From positions 28,905,554 through 28,969,553 of the forward strand of contig NC_092562.1 in the NCBI RefSeq assembly GCF_037975245.1: a stretch of 64,000 nucleotides of DNA, read 5' to 3'. Below the pieces are notes generated by a model, which saw only the letters and a list, made by a program, of their open reading frames with translations, was not told where the DNA came from and made no database searches. Position numbers and translations under genes: made by a program. Within the stretch, counting starts at the first letter, position 1, and each line of letters starts with the position of its first letter. The DNA is from Apostichopus japonicus (lineage: Eukaryota > Echinodermata > Holothuroidea > Aspidochirotida > Stichopodidae). Shown here piece by piece: positions 1 to 13,400 of this stretch.

Positions 1-1
1 A

Positions 2-205
2 TTGTGGTCATGGTTCGACAAGCATGTACTTACTATATACACTCTTGAATTGGCAGATAGAACACTCCTCATTGTGTGTTGCATAAATTCGAGAGTCGGT
101 ACCTTCACGCATGTCCAGAATAATTTTGATTACTTCGAGCAATTTTTGGCTTACTACGATTTGGGTCCAATTGTAGAAAGACCTTTGGGATTGCTGATAT
201 CATAA
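2..205 (+). CDS. Possible C-terminal coding exon of a convergent plus-strand gene
   Basis: An open frame enters near the left edge and ends at TAA 203-205, about 170 bp from the stop of gene A on the other strand. Its 67 residues have a natural-looking composition (for example ELADRTLLIVCCINSRVGTF) but match no family I recognise. It could equally be chance in the 3' region of gene A. Confidence 0.2.
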   Translation: MWSWFDKHVLTIYTLELADRTLLIVCCINSRVGTFTHVQNNFDYFEQFLAYYDLGPIVERPLGLLIS

Positions 206-373
206 ATGAATTCTAGTATATTATTGAACTTGAAGATACTAGCTGTTATACATTTCGTAGCCGTGAAAAGTATGAAATACTCTTCGTCGCCACCATTCTC
301 TGAGTTCTTCATCAAAAGTCTCACTCTTCTGCTCCGTTCTAGAATACCCCCCCCCCCAATGTGATATGAATAT

Positions 374-493
374 TCATGTCATGTTGACATAAATTGATTG
401 GTCTGCATCTTCGTCAGAGCTTTCCCCTCCTGGGACCGGTGGCGGATTTTCGATATAATACTTCACTGCTTCATTAATCTGCTGGTATTTATC
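374..493 (-). CDS. Gene A last coding exon: C-terminal tail with YVNM motif
   Basis: The exon starts after tctag and runs 39 codons to a TGA at 374-376. It ends the last D2 helix (DKYQQINEAVKYYI), continues with a Pro-rich and acidic stretch, and closes with SIYVNMT. Tyr-Val-Asn-Met fits both the GRB2 SH2 consensus (pY-x-N) and the PI3K p85 consensus (pY-x-x-M). PTPRA has a GRB2-binding pY-x-N tyrosine at the same place. I could not place a poly(A) signal in the 373 bases left. Confidence 0.85.
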   Translation of the reverse strand, partial: DKYQQINEAVKYYIENPPPVPGGESSDEDADQSIYVNMT

Positions 494-3400
494 CTAGAAC
501 ATCGAAGAGACAAAATCAAAACAAAAACACATTTATAGCTTAAATTGCAAAGATATACAAAAGCCTTAGTTCTAGTTTCAACGAGTAAACCAAATCACTG
601 TATATTCAAGTAAGTATTCTATAGTTAACACTAATCGTTTAAGTATAAGTAAACCCTGGAACAAACGAAGAGAAAGAAAAAGCACCTGTGGAATTATGAA
701 CCAATTGTGCAGGAGCAAAGAAATGATTGACTAGAACGTGGTTTAAACCATCAGTGACTTCATGTTGTCAAGGTTCCAAGAACGTGCTTTAAACCATCAG
801 TGACTTCATGTTGTCAAGGTTCCAAGAACGCGGTTTAAACCATCATGCAGTGACTTCATGTTGTCAAGGTTACAAGACTAATCTCTGTAATCTACCGACT
901 AATCTATACCCATCCTCAGTAAATGTTGATCCCTCTTTATAACAATTACAGGAGATCCCAACCCAATTCGATGCAACCGGAATGCGATAGGGATGGGTTC
1001 AAATAGAAATTCAGGTATTTAATAAAGTGTTTAACTGAAACGGAATAATGCTTGTCGTAACGTTACCAAAAGCAGAATTACGGAATGGTAAAGGAGGGTG
1101 CTGGGGATGGTGGCGGCACCTTGGAATGGAGGGTAATTTAGACGAGGGGATTAATGCCACAGGACACCGAAAGGCTTTGTTTCAATAAGGATGATTGGAA
1201 TAGGAAATTGGGAATGAATGGAAAATAAAGAAAAAGATAATTCCAAGAAGACTTACGAATGTGTCTAACATGTTGTGCCTCCACATACGCATTTGCTTAA
1301 CAATGGTGAATACATCAACTTGGTTTTCTAATCCCAGCATGTCAATAGCTACGTAGAGAGCGATGAAAATCGCAGAAAGACCGACACCGAACCTGTGTAG
1401 ATATAAATATGTAATCATAGATATGTAATCATAGATATATGTAATCATTGTCAAGAATTGGTGAAATGACGCGAATCATAATAAAACAAATAACCCTATT
1501 GTTTTAGAGATAGGTCATTTTTGTTTTCGAAGGAAGGAGCCAAAATAAAATTCCAGAAAAAAGCTTCAGTACAAGGTATTTTCATCACATGGTCATTTTA
1601 TGTTTAAGTTTTTTTTTACCACATTTGATCGTCAATCTAGCAGGTTTGTTATCATTGATGCACATATACAAACACACACACACAGTCACCTAACTTGTAC
1701 ACAACCACGCACACATGTGTACTTTACAATCTGACTGAGGACACCATTGTCTTTCCCATTGTTCAAATCCATGTACCCTAACCTTGTCAGTATCACTGAA
1801 CAATAGAATTCCTCTGAGGAAGTGGTAATTCTTTTGAACTGACATCTGAGAACTTAATGTTCCTTTATTCAAGACATCAGTCAGAATACAAAACAAGTGC
1901 ACCCAACATACCAACAAGCAAGGGTATCTAATATTCACGCTGAGGACACCATTATTTTTACCATTGTTCGAATCCATATTTCCTGACCTTAGCAATATCC
2001 CTTAACAATAGAATTCTTTTATGGACGTGGTGGATTTTTTTTCAAATGACGTCTGAGGACTTGGAAATTCTTATTCTGAATCACAAAAAATGCAACAACA
2101 ACATCTTTTCATAGTTGTGCATCTATGATATCACTACACGTACATAATCTGTTACATGACAAAGATAAATTTACCTCTGAAACATTCTATAAAAGAAGAG
2201 AATAGACCATGTTTGTTTACACCGTTTTACCGTGTTTTGACTATCACAAGCTATATATACTTACTCGCAATGCACCGCCATCCTGGCGTTGTTGTTTTCC
2301 GCTTGCCTTGGATTAATACGTTGAGTTATTAAGTCAATCAGAAGAGCTGATTGCTGATCTCCCTCCAGATCTCCAAAGTTATTGATGCAGAATTGACGAA
2401 TATTTCTGACATTCTTCTGCAGAAATAAAAAGATCAAACCGGGGTTGTTTCAGTATTTCATTTATGCAGGAAGTACTCATAAAATATTCATAAAATTTAA
2501 CTTACATTATAAACGTTATATACGAAGAAGAGACTGAATCACAAAACAAAGGTACTCATCAAATAAAAGAAGGAAATTTATATTTAATTAAAGTCTGTTT
2601 TAAGCAATAAATTGGGACGAAAATCATCAACGATAAACATATACTCGGGAATCCAAAGGCAATATGTAAAGAGAATGCAAATTACCGTGTTTTTCTCCGA
2701 CCCTTTGGTAACCTTTTTTAATTCAAAATCTCGAATGGTTAAATAGTCGGTCACTTTTTCTTCTCCTTTATTTTCGATTGCGAAAGGTCCAAGTTCAGCG
2801 CTATCAGATGGCCAGTAATTGGGATAAACAGTCCTCTGTATTGAAAAAAAAACAAAATACCAAAATAAAGCGAACGAATGCGTTCAGTGAGATTTCAAGA
2901 TACATCAATGGGTTTGTATTCTAATTTTGTTCCTAAAACACTGAAACCAAGGTTACGAAGTACAAATATCCGTTCCAGTTTTCTCCATGAAAATATCAAA
3001 TCGCGTGGAGAAAAATAAAATATTTAGTCGAAACCTTTGTACATGTATGTAATTTTAATGTACCAACAATATTGATTATTGTTTTGTATTTGCCGAATAT
3101 GAAATCAATACTAAATGCTTGAAAATATTAGCTGAAATGTTACAAAGGAAAGAAGAATATGAAATATGATTTGAATATGTTAATTAGTTCTTACGTCACT
3201 TCCGTGAAATGCAACCACTGTTTCTGCCTTATAATCAAACAACATCCGCCAGAAGTCCGTATATGTACTCTCCATTGGCGCTTGGGTTGCCATGAAGAGA
3301 CTTCTCTTGGTGTAACCCTTTCATGATGATTAAAATAAATGACACATTAATTATATTTTTAATAAATTACATAATTTGTAAATCCCATTCATAATAAAAT

Positions 3401-6400
3401 ATGTATGTTAAACCATGAATGATATACTTATCTACTTATCTCATGGACTATACAAGGGATAAATATGATCTCGTATTTAATTCGCTCGTCTGTTTCCAGT
3501 GTTCACCAAAATCAGGCACTTTTTCCATCTACAAAACCTTCGAAAATATTTACATGTTGTTGCCACTGCGCCTCAATCGGTCTACTACTTTCGCGTCATC
3601 AAAGTATATTTTATTCGTATTTAACAGTATATGGTTGAAAACGCTTGAAACAGCTTGAAAATGACGGGGACGAGAGGTGAGCTATAAACTGTGTCTCCCC
3701 GACCCTGTTTTGGTTTAACGTGTCTATCAAGTTATAGCAATTGAAGCAAAAAACAGTCTGGAAACTGCGTTATCTTAATTGTGAAATTTTTCGGTATAAA
3801 TGTTTCTTACATTAAAGAAACATGCATTGATGTAGTTCGTGGATGTCTCATCGTCCTCGACTCTGGTTTGTAGTAATGGTCTGTTGATATCATCTAAATG
3901 GAAAAAATATCAAATAATATCTTTACGATTACTAGTAACTGTGTGGACTTACAACAATTATATGTTATTCTTGAAAAAAAAACAAGAGGATTTAAAAGAC
4001 AGGATGTAAGCAGGTTTAGTTTTGAATTTAAAATGCGTGACCCCGGAATGATAAAACCGAACTTGGCCACAGAAGTCCATATATCAAGCGTATTTATCCC
4101 GAGGAAAAAAAGTTACTTCCTGCAACTAGAAATTGAAAATCTTGTTACCAATCTGAGCCAATGTCCACGCTATATTTGAGAAGTTTTGTTCATGTCCTCA
4201 TAGGTAACTACTGTCCTCGTAGGGCTTAATTGCTAGTAGCATATCAAATATTATATGTTGTCATAAGAAATAAACACGATAGCAAATATGATATGGTTAT
4301 CTGGGATGCATATTTATTTTTGACAGAATTTTGCTACAATATAGGGTTACCATACTCAGGTGCGGATATTATCAAGTACGCAAAAGAACCCTACTTTTGA
4401 ATGTTTGTGTTAAGCAAAACTTAAAGGCGTTCACCCTTACCCTCCCAGAATCCACGCCTGATTCTTCATTATGTAAGGGAAGACCAGCATAGTTAATATC
4501 TTACTCTACGTCATACAACAAAATCGCACTAGCATCGTTGAAGCTGGCATAAAGTTGGACTGGTTTGATATAGGCAATGAGAATTTCGTTACAAATGTTT
4601 CGGTTATTAGACTAAATTAAGTTAATAACACGCTAATTAGCTGTATCTTTTCTTTTTTTAATAGTCAAATACGGTACCATGAGACATGATTAGATACAAC
4701 CTTAACCTCAGCCTAGCTTTTAGTTCCTCTTACCTGGTATGATTCCCATATCTCGGTTTTTGTTCTTGTTTTCTGGTTGTAGTCCAGCTTTGGTCTCTTT
4801 AGTATCCTGAAGTTCCGGGTGCAAAAACTCCAACAACTAAATGATTAAAAAAAGGTAGTAATTTAATATGGTAAATTTCTGGATATGCTAATTTCTCAAC
4901 ACAACATATCGTTGTTTTTCTTTATTGGTAAATCTTAAATTTTATGTAACATGTTAATATTTTGCCTGGCATACGGTACCGGTATTTTCATTGCGTGATG
5001 TCAATGACGTTAAACTAGATTACGTAATATAAAGCAGAACAATTCTGTTCTATGATCTTAGTCAGTTATTTGAGCTTTGAGCTCATTATTGCTTTTCTAA
5101 TATTGGAAAATGTTAAATTGTATGTAACAGGTTGATATTTTGCCTGACATACTGTACTGATATTTTGATTCCGTGAAGTCCATGAGGTTAAACTACAGAT
5201 TACGTAATATGAAGCAGATCAATTTTGTTCTATGATTGTAGACAGTTATTTGAGCTACCTGAAACTGTTTTTGCAAAGCTGACATGCTATTGTCTTCTCC
5301 AGGGGAACTCCAAACTCCAAGTTTCTCAACAAATTTGTTTCGCGGGAAATTAGTCCTCTTCAGTCGCATGTATATCAGTAAAGATTCGTAAACGAACCGA
5401 TACTGTGTCTGGACGTGCAAAAAGGAGAGAAAATCATGTAATGGCTTAAGACCAGCTTATATAGACGGCGACAGCTATTAAGACATGACTGAAATATATA
5501 CGATACTTATTATAATGAAAAAGGGGGAAATAATAGCCCTGTAATCCTATGGAAAAAAAATAATTAAAATTGTATAAACTATTTCCACTTTGCCTGAAAT
5601 CTAGGCTGACTTTTTTCGGGGACCCAACCTTCCACAACACACAAACGAGTGAGTGAGTGAGGGTGGGAGGGAGGGGGGGGGGTGAGACGGTGGCATTTGA
5701 ATTAAGACATATATTGTGATTCATATGTTGTGAATATGAATATATTGTCATTCCACCTCTAATTGATATACGTTAGATATTTCGACAAATGAGGTATAAG
5801 CACTTATTAATAATTGTATGCAGGTCATTCTGAACGGTCGGAAAATCGGGCAGAACCGAAGGGCCCAGAACAATGAAGAAAGGAGGAGGGGGTGGGGGGG
5901 GGGTGAGTGGAAGAGACCACTAGCTTTTCCAGCCTGTAAACCAAATATTAAATTTATAATACGATTGCGTACAAGATTTGTCCACTTACTGTGTGTATTA
6001 TATTAAGATCTCAACACGTTTTAGTGAGTCCCACCACTTTTTGTCATTGCTGCCTGAACCGCTGGTGGAGGGGACGCATTGACCGTATACGTGCCCCTTG
6101 TTCAGATAACAGTCGGCTCGCTGCTAATTATATCGGTTACTACATTGACCCAATTAAATATTACATAGAAATGACATATAATGCACGATGTAACTAGTTA
6201 TGTCGCTGCCTATACTCACCACCACTTGTACTGTGACCATTCTCTCTGTTCTCATCTGATTGATAAAGTTGAAGATATCGACCTGTTTATCTCGTTTCAT
6301 CATTTGCCTCATGACGTCTAGTGTGATGACTGTTCCGGTACGACCACACCCTGCACTGGAACAATGGAGAACAATGGACAAACCATTGTTTGGATATTCA

Positions 6401-9400
6401 GGCTCAAATTATAAGACAATTATATCTCAGAGTCAAGTGAAAAGGTTATGTTATGTGCAGATATGTACATGTATCATACACACGAGCACATACATTGTAT
6501 GATAATATGATTATACTTTAGGGTATGTACATAACGGCCTAAGTGAAGAGGTTATGTTATGTGTAGATATGTCGATGTATAATACACAAGAACAGAGAAA
6601 GAAACGATGAAGAAGAAGCATAGTATATCATACCATAATATATCAATTATATATAAATATAGTATTATACAGGTGCGTATCCAGGGGGGGCGTTGGGGGC
6701 GCGCGCCCCCCGGGTAAGAAAAAGAGGAGAGAAAAAAAAGAGAAGAAAAAGGGAAAAAAGAGGGGAAAAAGAGGAGGAGGAGAGGAAGGAAGGGAAAAGA
6801 AAAAGAAGAAAGAGAGAAGAAGGAGAAAAGGAGGGAGTAAAAGAAAAACGCGAAGACACCGGGAAGAGAAAGAGGAACAGTGACATCATTACAGCGCTGA
6901 AGGGTAGCCAGTGACGGATCAATGATTTCGTAAAAGTGTGCCTCACCCTACCCCTTACACCGACAACTCCATTTTTTTGACGTTTCCATTTTCCTCTCTC
7001 ACTAATGATCTATATATATACTATATATGGTCTATCATAACGCGTGTGTAGAATTGTGCTATGAAACCAACTGTGGCTGGTCTCGAACTCGACCGTGTCG
7101 TCGGGGAACATGACGCATTTTGGGATGGGGGCGACCGCCCCCCCCCCATTCAGCATTTTTTAAAAATGATATCGCTAAGTAATTTCAAAATAGAAAGTGC
7201 TTAGATGCAACTTACAAGGCCTGAGAAGTGTCATTTCCGGGGATCTGGGAGACATTTTCGGCCAAAATTTGCTTGTACGCTTCGCGCTAACAAATGGTCC
7301 TGGGTAGTGCCATTTCCAGCGATCTGGGAGGCAGTGGCGGCGGAACCGGGGGGGCTTGGGGGGGCTCAGCCCCCCAATAAAAAAGTTGAGGGGGCAAATG
7401 CTTGATTAGCCCCCCCAATATTTACCAAGGCTCCGAAACGTACATCTGCCCATTTTTCAATGCATACTTGTCGATCTGTCCGATGCACACGTATACTCTA
7501 TAGGTGTAATAATTTTAGTAATTGCTGGGGGACCCTCGGCCCGTCCCTTGGCTATAGACCACATTGTCATCCCAACCGCGTCTTCACGCCCCGTGAAAAG
7601 TGGAAGCAGTGAGTGTGAGTACCGGTAAGCGTAACACAACTTCGTCTTAGGCCAATGACTTGCCTCATTTCAGCCAGTTCTCCAACATCCCCTTACTTAG
7701 TGGCGGATCGAGCGTCCATATATACAGTCAGGGGCGGATTCCCCCCCCCCCCCCTGACGGACTCAAATGGACTGCTGGCGCCCTCTTCAGCTTTTCACTA
7801 CTTTTTACTTATTCGCGATTTTTGACTATTTTATTGCGCTCTCATATACCTATTGACATTTGTCATATTCTGTCGGTGTATTTTCCGACAAAATGGCGAC
7901 GACACCTATTTATTCTCCGTTTATATGCAAATTAGCAAGGCCCGGAAAGGGTCATTTCCTGCAATCTCGGGAGTATCTTTACTCAAAAAATTTTCTGTAC
8001 GCTCCTCGCCAACCTGTGGTGGCGCTCCGCTTAGATAGTGTCGAAAGCGCCCCTACAGACCATTCTTGCCCCACCGACCAATACCCCTAGCCCCGCCACT
8101 GCCCTTACTACACTCAAAAACGTCTTTGCGAGTACACTACGAGTAATAGCTACTCTCTTAAAACACCATCGAATATACAAATTACAATGTTTTTACAGAC
8201 CTTACGTGCAATCTGAGAAATTGCAGGCTTGAGACCCATATTTTAGGGCCAGGTATTCGCAGCATAAAACACTCGGGAAGTGCCGTTTCCGGCCATCGGG
8301 GGGTTTGAAAAAACCCAAAATTTTCTTGTACGCTCCGCGCCAACCGATGGTGGCGCTCCGCTTAGATAGTCTCCACACATTAGCCCCCCCCAATAATTTT
8401 TCCGTTCCGCCGCGCCTGCTGGGAGGCATTTTCGGCCAAAATTTTCTTGTACGCTTCGCGCCAACCTATGGTGGCGCTACGCTTAGATAATTTGCCTATA
8501 GGCTTCGCCCCTCCCTTGGCAAATTCCTCGCTACGCGCCTGTTCGAATTTGTAATGCAAACAGCAGATATCACATCATATCAGTGAGCATGAAAACGGCG
8601 TTCCAGGATGAAAATCCTCTAAACTGTCCGACTTGCCTAAAACAATAACCAAAAATTTTCGCGCGCGTTCAACGTGTCAATGTCAATATCATATAAGCAA
8701 GCATCGGTTATTACATCGCATGCCATCATGTACCGTACGGTCCGTTCAAATTGCGCAGTATACCGCGGGATGCTAATGTAAACAACGACATGTCTCATGT
8801 AGATGTATAAAAAGCATGGAGGTCCAATTATGTCAAAACTCTCTTTTACATTAGTAATGGCGAATTAGGGGCTGCACCCCCGCCGCGCAGTGGCGGAGCG
8901 TCCATACGGTCAGGGGGGCGGATGCCCCCCCTGACGGACTCAAATGGACTGCTGGCGCCTTTTTCAGCTCTTTACCACTTTTTACTTATTCTAGATTATT
9001 GACTTTTTTATTGCGCTCTCATCTACTTATTGACATTTCTCACATTTTGTTGGTGTAATTTGGCGATGACACCCTATTCTTCGTTTTTCTGCAAATTAGC
9101 CAGGCCCTGAAAGGGTCATTCCCGGCGATCTAGGGAGTATCTTTACTCAAAAATTGTCTGTGCGCTACGCGCCAACCAGTGGTGGCGCTCCGCTTAGATA
9201 GTGTCGAAAGCGCCCCTACAGACCATTCTCGCCCCTCCTGACCAATACCCCTAGCTCCGCCACTGCCGCCGCGCCTCCTACGAATATGTGTGTAGTGTTC
9301 GGTTTCGGAAATATCTGCTATTTTTTCATTTCCTTCAACAAAGTTTTATAATAGCCGTTATAAGAGGTTTAATATTTGTACACCAATAAATTAACTGTGT

Positions 9401-10388
9401 CGGAATTTTCGAAAATTTCTGACCAACATTCTGCATCACACTTCCCTCTACTCGTGCAATTTTGACCGGTCTGTTAGGGGTTCAAGGAAGTTTTTCTATA
9501 TTGGTTGTCCATAGATGAAATTTTGTACAACATTATGGGTATGTTTTGAAGTGAGTTTATTCACGAGAAATGTGAATTTTCAAATTCTGAACAAATTTGG
9601 GGCTTAAAACCTTGAAAAGTGGGGCTGACGGGTATTGTGGGCCGCGACGTAGAATCACCTACAAAAGCAAAGACCCACAGGAGATGCATGACGTGTGCCG
9701 GGTTGACAATCTTCAAAAAGGTTATTGATGGAAAAAAAACTATTAGGAAGTACTTGGTTCTCAGGCAAAAAGTGTACATCTGGTTGGTCATTTCAAGCCC
9801 GAGAAGTGCCGTTTCCGGTGATCTGGGGGGTATCAAAACCAGAAATTTTCTTGTACGCTGCGCGCCAACCGATGGTGGCGCTCCGCTTAGATAGTAATTC
9901 GCGCCCCCCGGGTTAGAAAATCCTGGATACGCGCCTGTTATATAACATAATACATAAATAATACATAAATGTAATATTACATATCATAATATATTAATAA
10001 AATATGCATATCATATTAAATATCATAATATATATAATATTACATATCATAATTTATAAATAACACACAAATATTATATACATATCATAATATATAAATA
10101 ATATATAAATATAATATTACATATCATAATATATAAACAATATAAAATATAATATTAAATATCAAAATATATCAATACCTGCAGTGGACCACAATTGGAG
10201 CTATGTCAGCAATTTCTTCATCAAGAGATTTTTTCCTCTCCAGCCTCATCTGTTTAAGGATTTCCCAGATGGGTGTGGCCGAGGTTATGTCAGACATATC
10301 ACCCCAGGCTGTGTAATGATATTGTCGGACATGTTTCTTCTCCTCAGTTCCTTCCTGTTATTACGCAATAATGTAATATATAATATAT

Positions 10389-10432
<44 letters not shown>

Positions 10433-13400
10433 ATTAGAATTATACTCAAAGATGACAAACAGAGGATTCGTTATCTTTCGGAACTCTCAGTTACAACAGA
10501 CAGAAATATTATATTCGACCCCGTAAAATCAAACGTATTATAAACATCAGCTGATTATGGCCAAATTACTTTATCCGTGTTATTTGCAGTCAAAATGTTA
10601 CTCAGTTATGGCATGGTGGACCGTGGATTGGTAAAAATCCTCGTCCCTCAGTAAATATAATTCATTTTCATGTGGTTCCATGGTTTATAGATTTACCTAT
10701 CTCTCCTTACTTTTCGGTTTGGTTTAGTGATTAAAACTACGATAGAGTCTGTTCTTAGAGATTTGGTATACATTTGTTGAAGATTGAATGGATATGTAGG
10801 CCTATAGCATATAACAAGAAAGAATTGTGTGCATCTATACTAACCTGTGTTAGTTCAAAGTGACGCACGGTGTATTGTAAAGGCTCCTTACATTCTTTAA
10901 CGTTGTGTACAGTTATCGTACCATGGAGTGCCTTCTTGGTTTCATCCGGCCAGTACTTGGAACATTTTTTCTATTGATCGTAGAATAAAGATACAATATC
11001 ACTATATATGGCTGCAGACAGGCAGTTTTTTAATACGCAACCATTATAAAGGCCATGGGCGCAGATCAGTCTTGGATAATGGTGGGACGCGTGTCTGTTC
11101 TCTGATACTATCTAAGCGGAGCGCGACCATGGGTTCAATAATACCTCCCAGATCGCCGGAAATAACACTTCCCAGACCCAATGATGCTCCCAAACCTCTT
11201 TAAATGTTAGATCTCATGGCTTAGAAGTTTAGAAAAAAATCAGGGGACAAATAATACAAGAAGACTTTTGTATACGTTGGGTCTGGGGTCCTCTCCCAGA
11301 AAATAAAATTATAGACTGCCGAAAATGCGATTTCCGTCCAATATTTAACAACTGTGGATAAATAAAATAAAATGAGAACTGCTGCATGCCATTTGCACAA
11401 TGCTGGATCAAACTGCGCCAAAGTTCAAAACAGGGGAATTTGAAATGCAGCGTTTGGTCAAGACAAATTGGTGGGGACACGGTATATCATGTATGAAATA
11501 GTTGGTGGGGACGCGTCCCACTGTCCCCACCAGGATCTGCGCCCATGATAAAGGCTCACATAGGAACTTTATGGGCTTTTAGTAAAATAATTTTGCATAC
11601 CTTTTTATTTTCAATGAGGTTTGCCAACATTATTATCTCAGTACTCTCCTCCTGCCATATCATCCTCCAGAAATCTCCTATAGTGCTCTCTAGGGGTCCT
11701 TGAGTTGAAAATTATTAGAAAAAGATTGAATACGAGCAAAAATGTTCAATTAAGGACTGCGTTTATTCGAATCATTATCAACTTTAAAACTGAAATTAGT
11801 CTCTGTTATTGATCTATTTTAATTATCCAAGCTCGTTTTTATGTAATCTGGCGTATTATCGTTTCTTAAAGAAAGGGAAGACTAGAGATAAAATGGGTCT
11901 ATAAACTCTTACCTTGTGTAGCGATGTATGCCCTCTTCCTGCCGTTGTAACCCTGCAAAATAATAATTTCCAAAAATGTATTAAATAACTAAACATGATT
12001 AGAACAACACAGTTTTTACAAGTGAAAAAGAAAATGGAGAAACAAACGTTTATAGAAGTTTTATCCCTACAAAATGCATTCCTACTTCCAATGGAGGTCA
12101 TTTATTTTAAATTTTTGAAGAAAAAAAATAGATATGGTTATTTACCGTAATGTAGGATGCATTGATATAATCGCTGCCCATCCCATCAGTCAAAACGACC
12201 AGAGAATGATCATCTGTTGTGGAATGAATATATGATATAATGATCATTTATATATTAACATATATAAATGAGATAAAATATATATATATATAATATAAAA
12301 TTCCAAGCACCACATTCATATCACACAAAGTACATCATTTGTATACTTACATGGCAAGATATTCTTGAATCTATTTTTCGGTTTGTTGGATTCATTTTGT
12401 GAATACTCGTATTTGGCAGTTTCTCTACCTCTGAGTTCCTGGAGAAAGGATTAAAAATAAAAACTGGTTTACATAGCGGTTAAAATAAAATCGCGGTAGA
12501 ATAAATGGCCATATGTAGATTTCGTTACAATGCCATTCATTTCCCATTAGGCAGATCAAATTTTAAAGGATGATGGGTGTGACTGTGGGGTCTATGAATA
12601 CGGCAACGACGTGTGTGCGGTGGGAATGTGTGTGTGTGTGTGGGGGGGGGGGGGGCTGGAAGTGGTCCGCCTCACGAAAAAAAAGGATAGTTCAAACTTA
12701 TTTAGACTTTCTGAATTAGGTCTATAGTTCGATCTAAACGCCTTTCCTTTTCAATATTGAAAAGTCCTCCGAACGTTTTTCCTCGACTGACGACGTATGT
12801 GAGACGGGTGGGGGAGGGTAGCATGTCACCCTCAGCGCAAGCCGCTGATTACAAACATTGTATAGATAAACTTACATCGTATTCACTTTTGAATCCATCT
12901 TCGGTAGAGGCAAGCTGTTGGACAACATTGGCTAATTGACCCTTTCGAATGGGGGCGCTCTTCTGCTCCCCATCGTCAGTGGACGGTGCCGACGAAAGGT
13001 CTGCGTCTGCAAAGAAGAAACACGTGATTCTTAAAGGACATCAATAATCTTCAAAGTCGATGAGATGAATATGGATGATCAGGGCCTCTCAGAGAGTACT
13101 TTTGAAAACGTTTCATAAATATATAACGTGCTACAATAACGTAATGATATGAAATAAGAACAATGTTTGCAATGTTATCAAAATTACACTCGTGAACAAA
13201 TTATTTCAAAGAAATTTCAAAAAGTTGGAAGAAATAAAAAAAATATTTAAAACAAGCATAATACATAAACACCAATATTATCAATATAGGTATTGTAAAT
13301 GGGGGTTCATTTCTAAAGGCGTAGCAAGGAGAAAGAAGGGGGCCCGGCTCAGTAATAGAAATGGGCCCTAAAAGTGACTCCGTATTCACACAAGCCCAAC

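Larger units (their letters stand above)
6670..9937. mobile_element. TIR DNA transposon (non-autonomous), copy 1, with nested insertions
   Basis: The ends are inverted repeats: CAGGTGCGTATCCAGG at the left, and CCTGGATACGCGCCTG at the right. A 5-bp target duplication TTATA flanks it (6665-6669 and 9938-9942). A second copy lies at 55574-57763. A purine-rich tract occupies 6715-6860. No transposase frame is present. Its superfamily is not clear from a 5-bp duplication alone. It sits in the gene A intron that splits the catalytic signature of D1. Confidence 0.85.
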
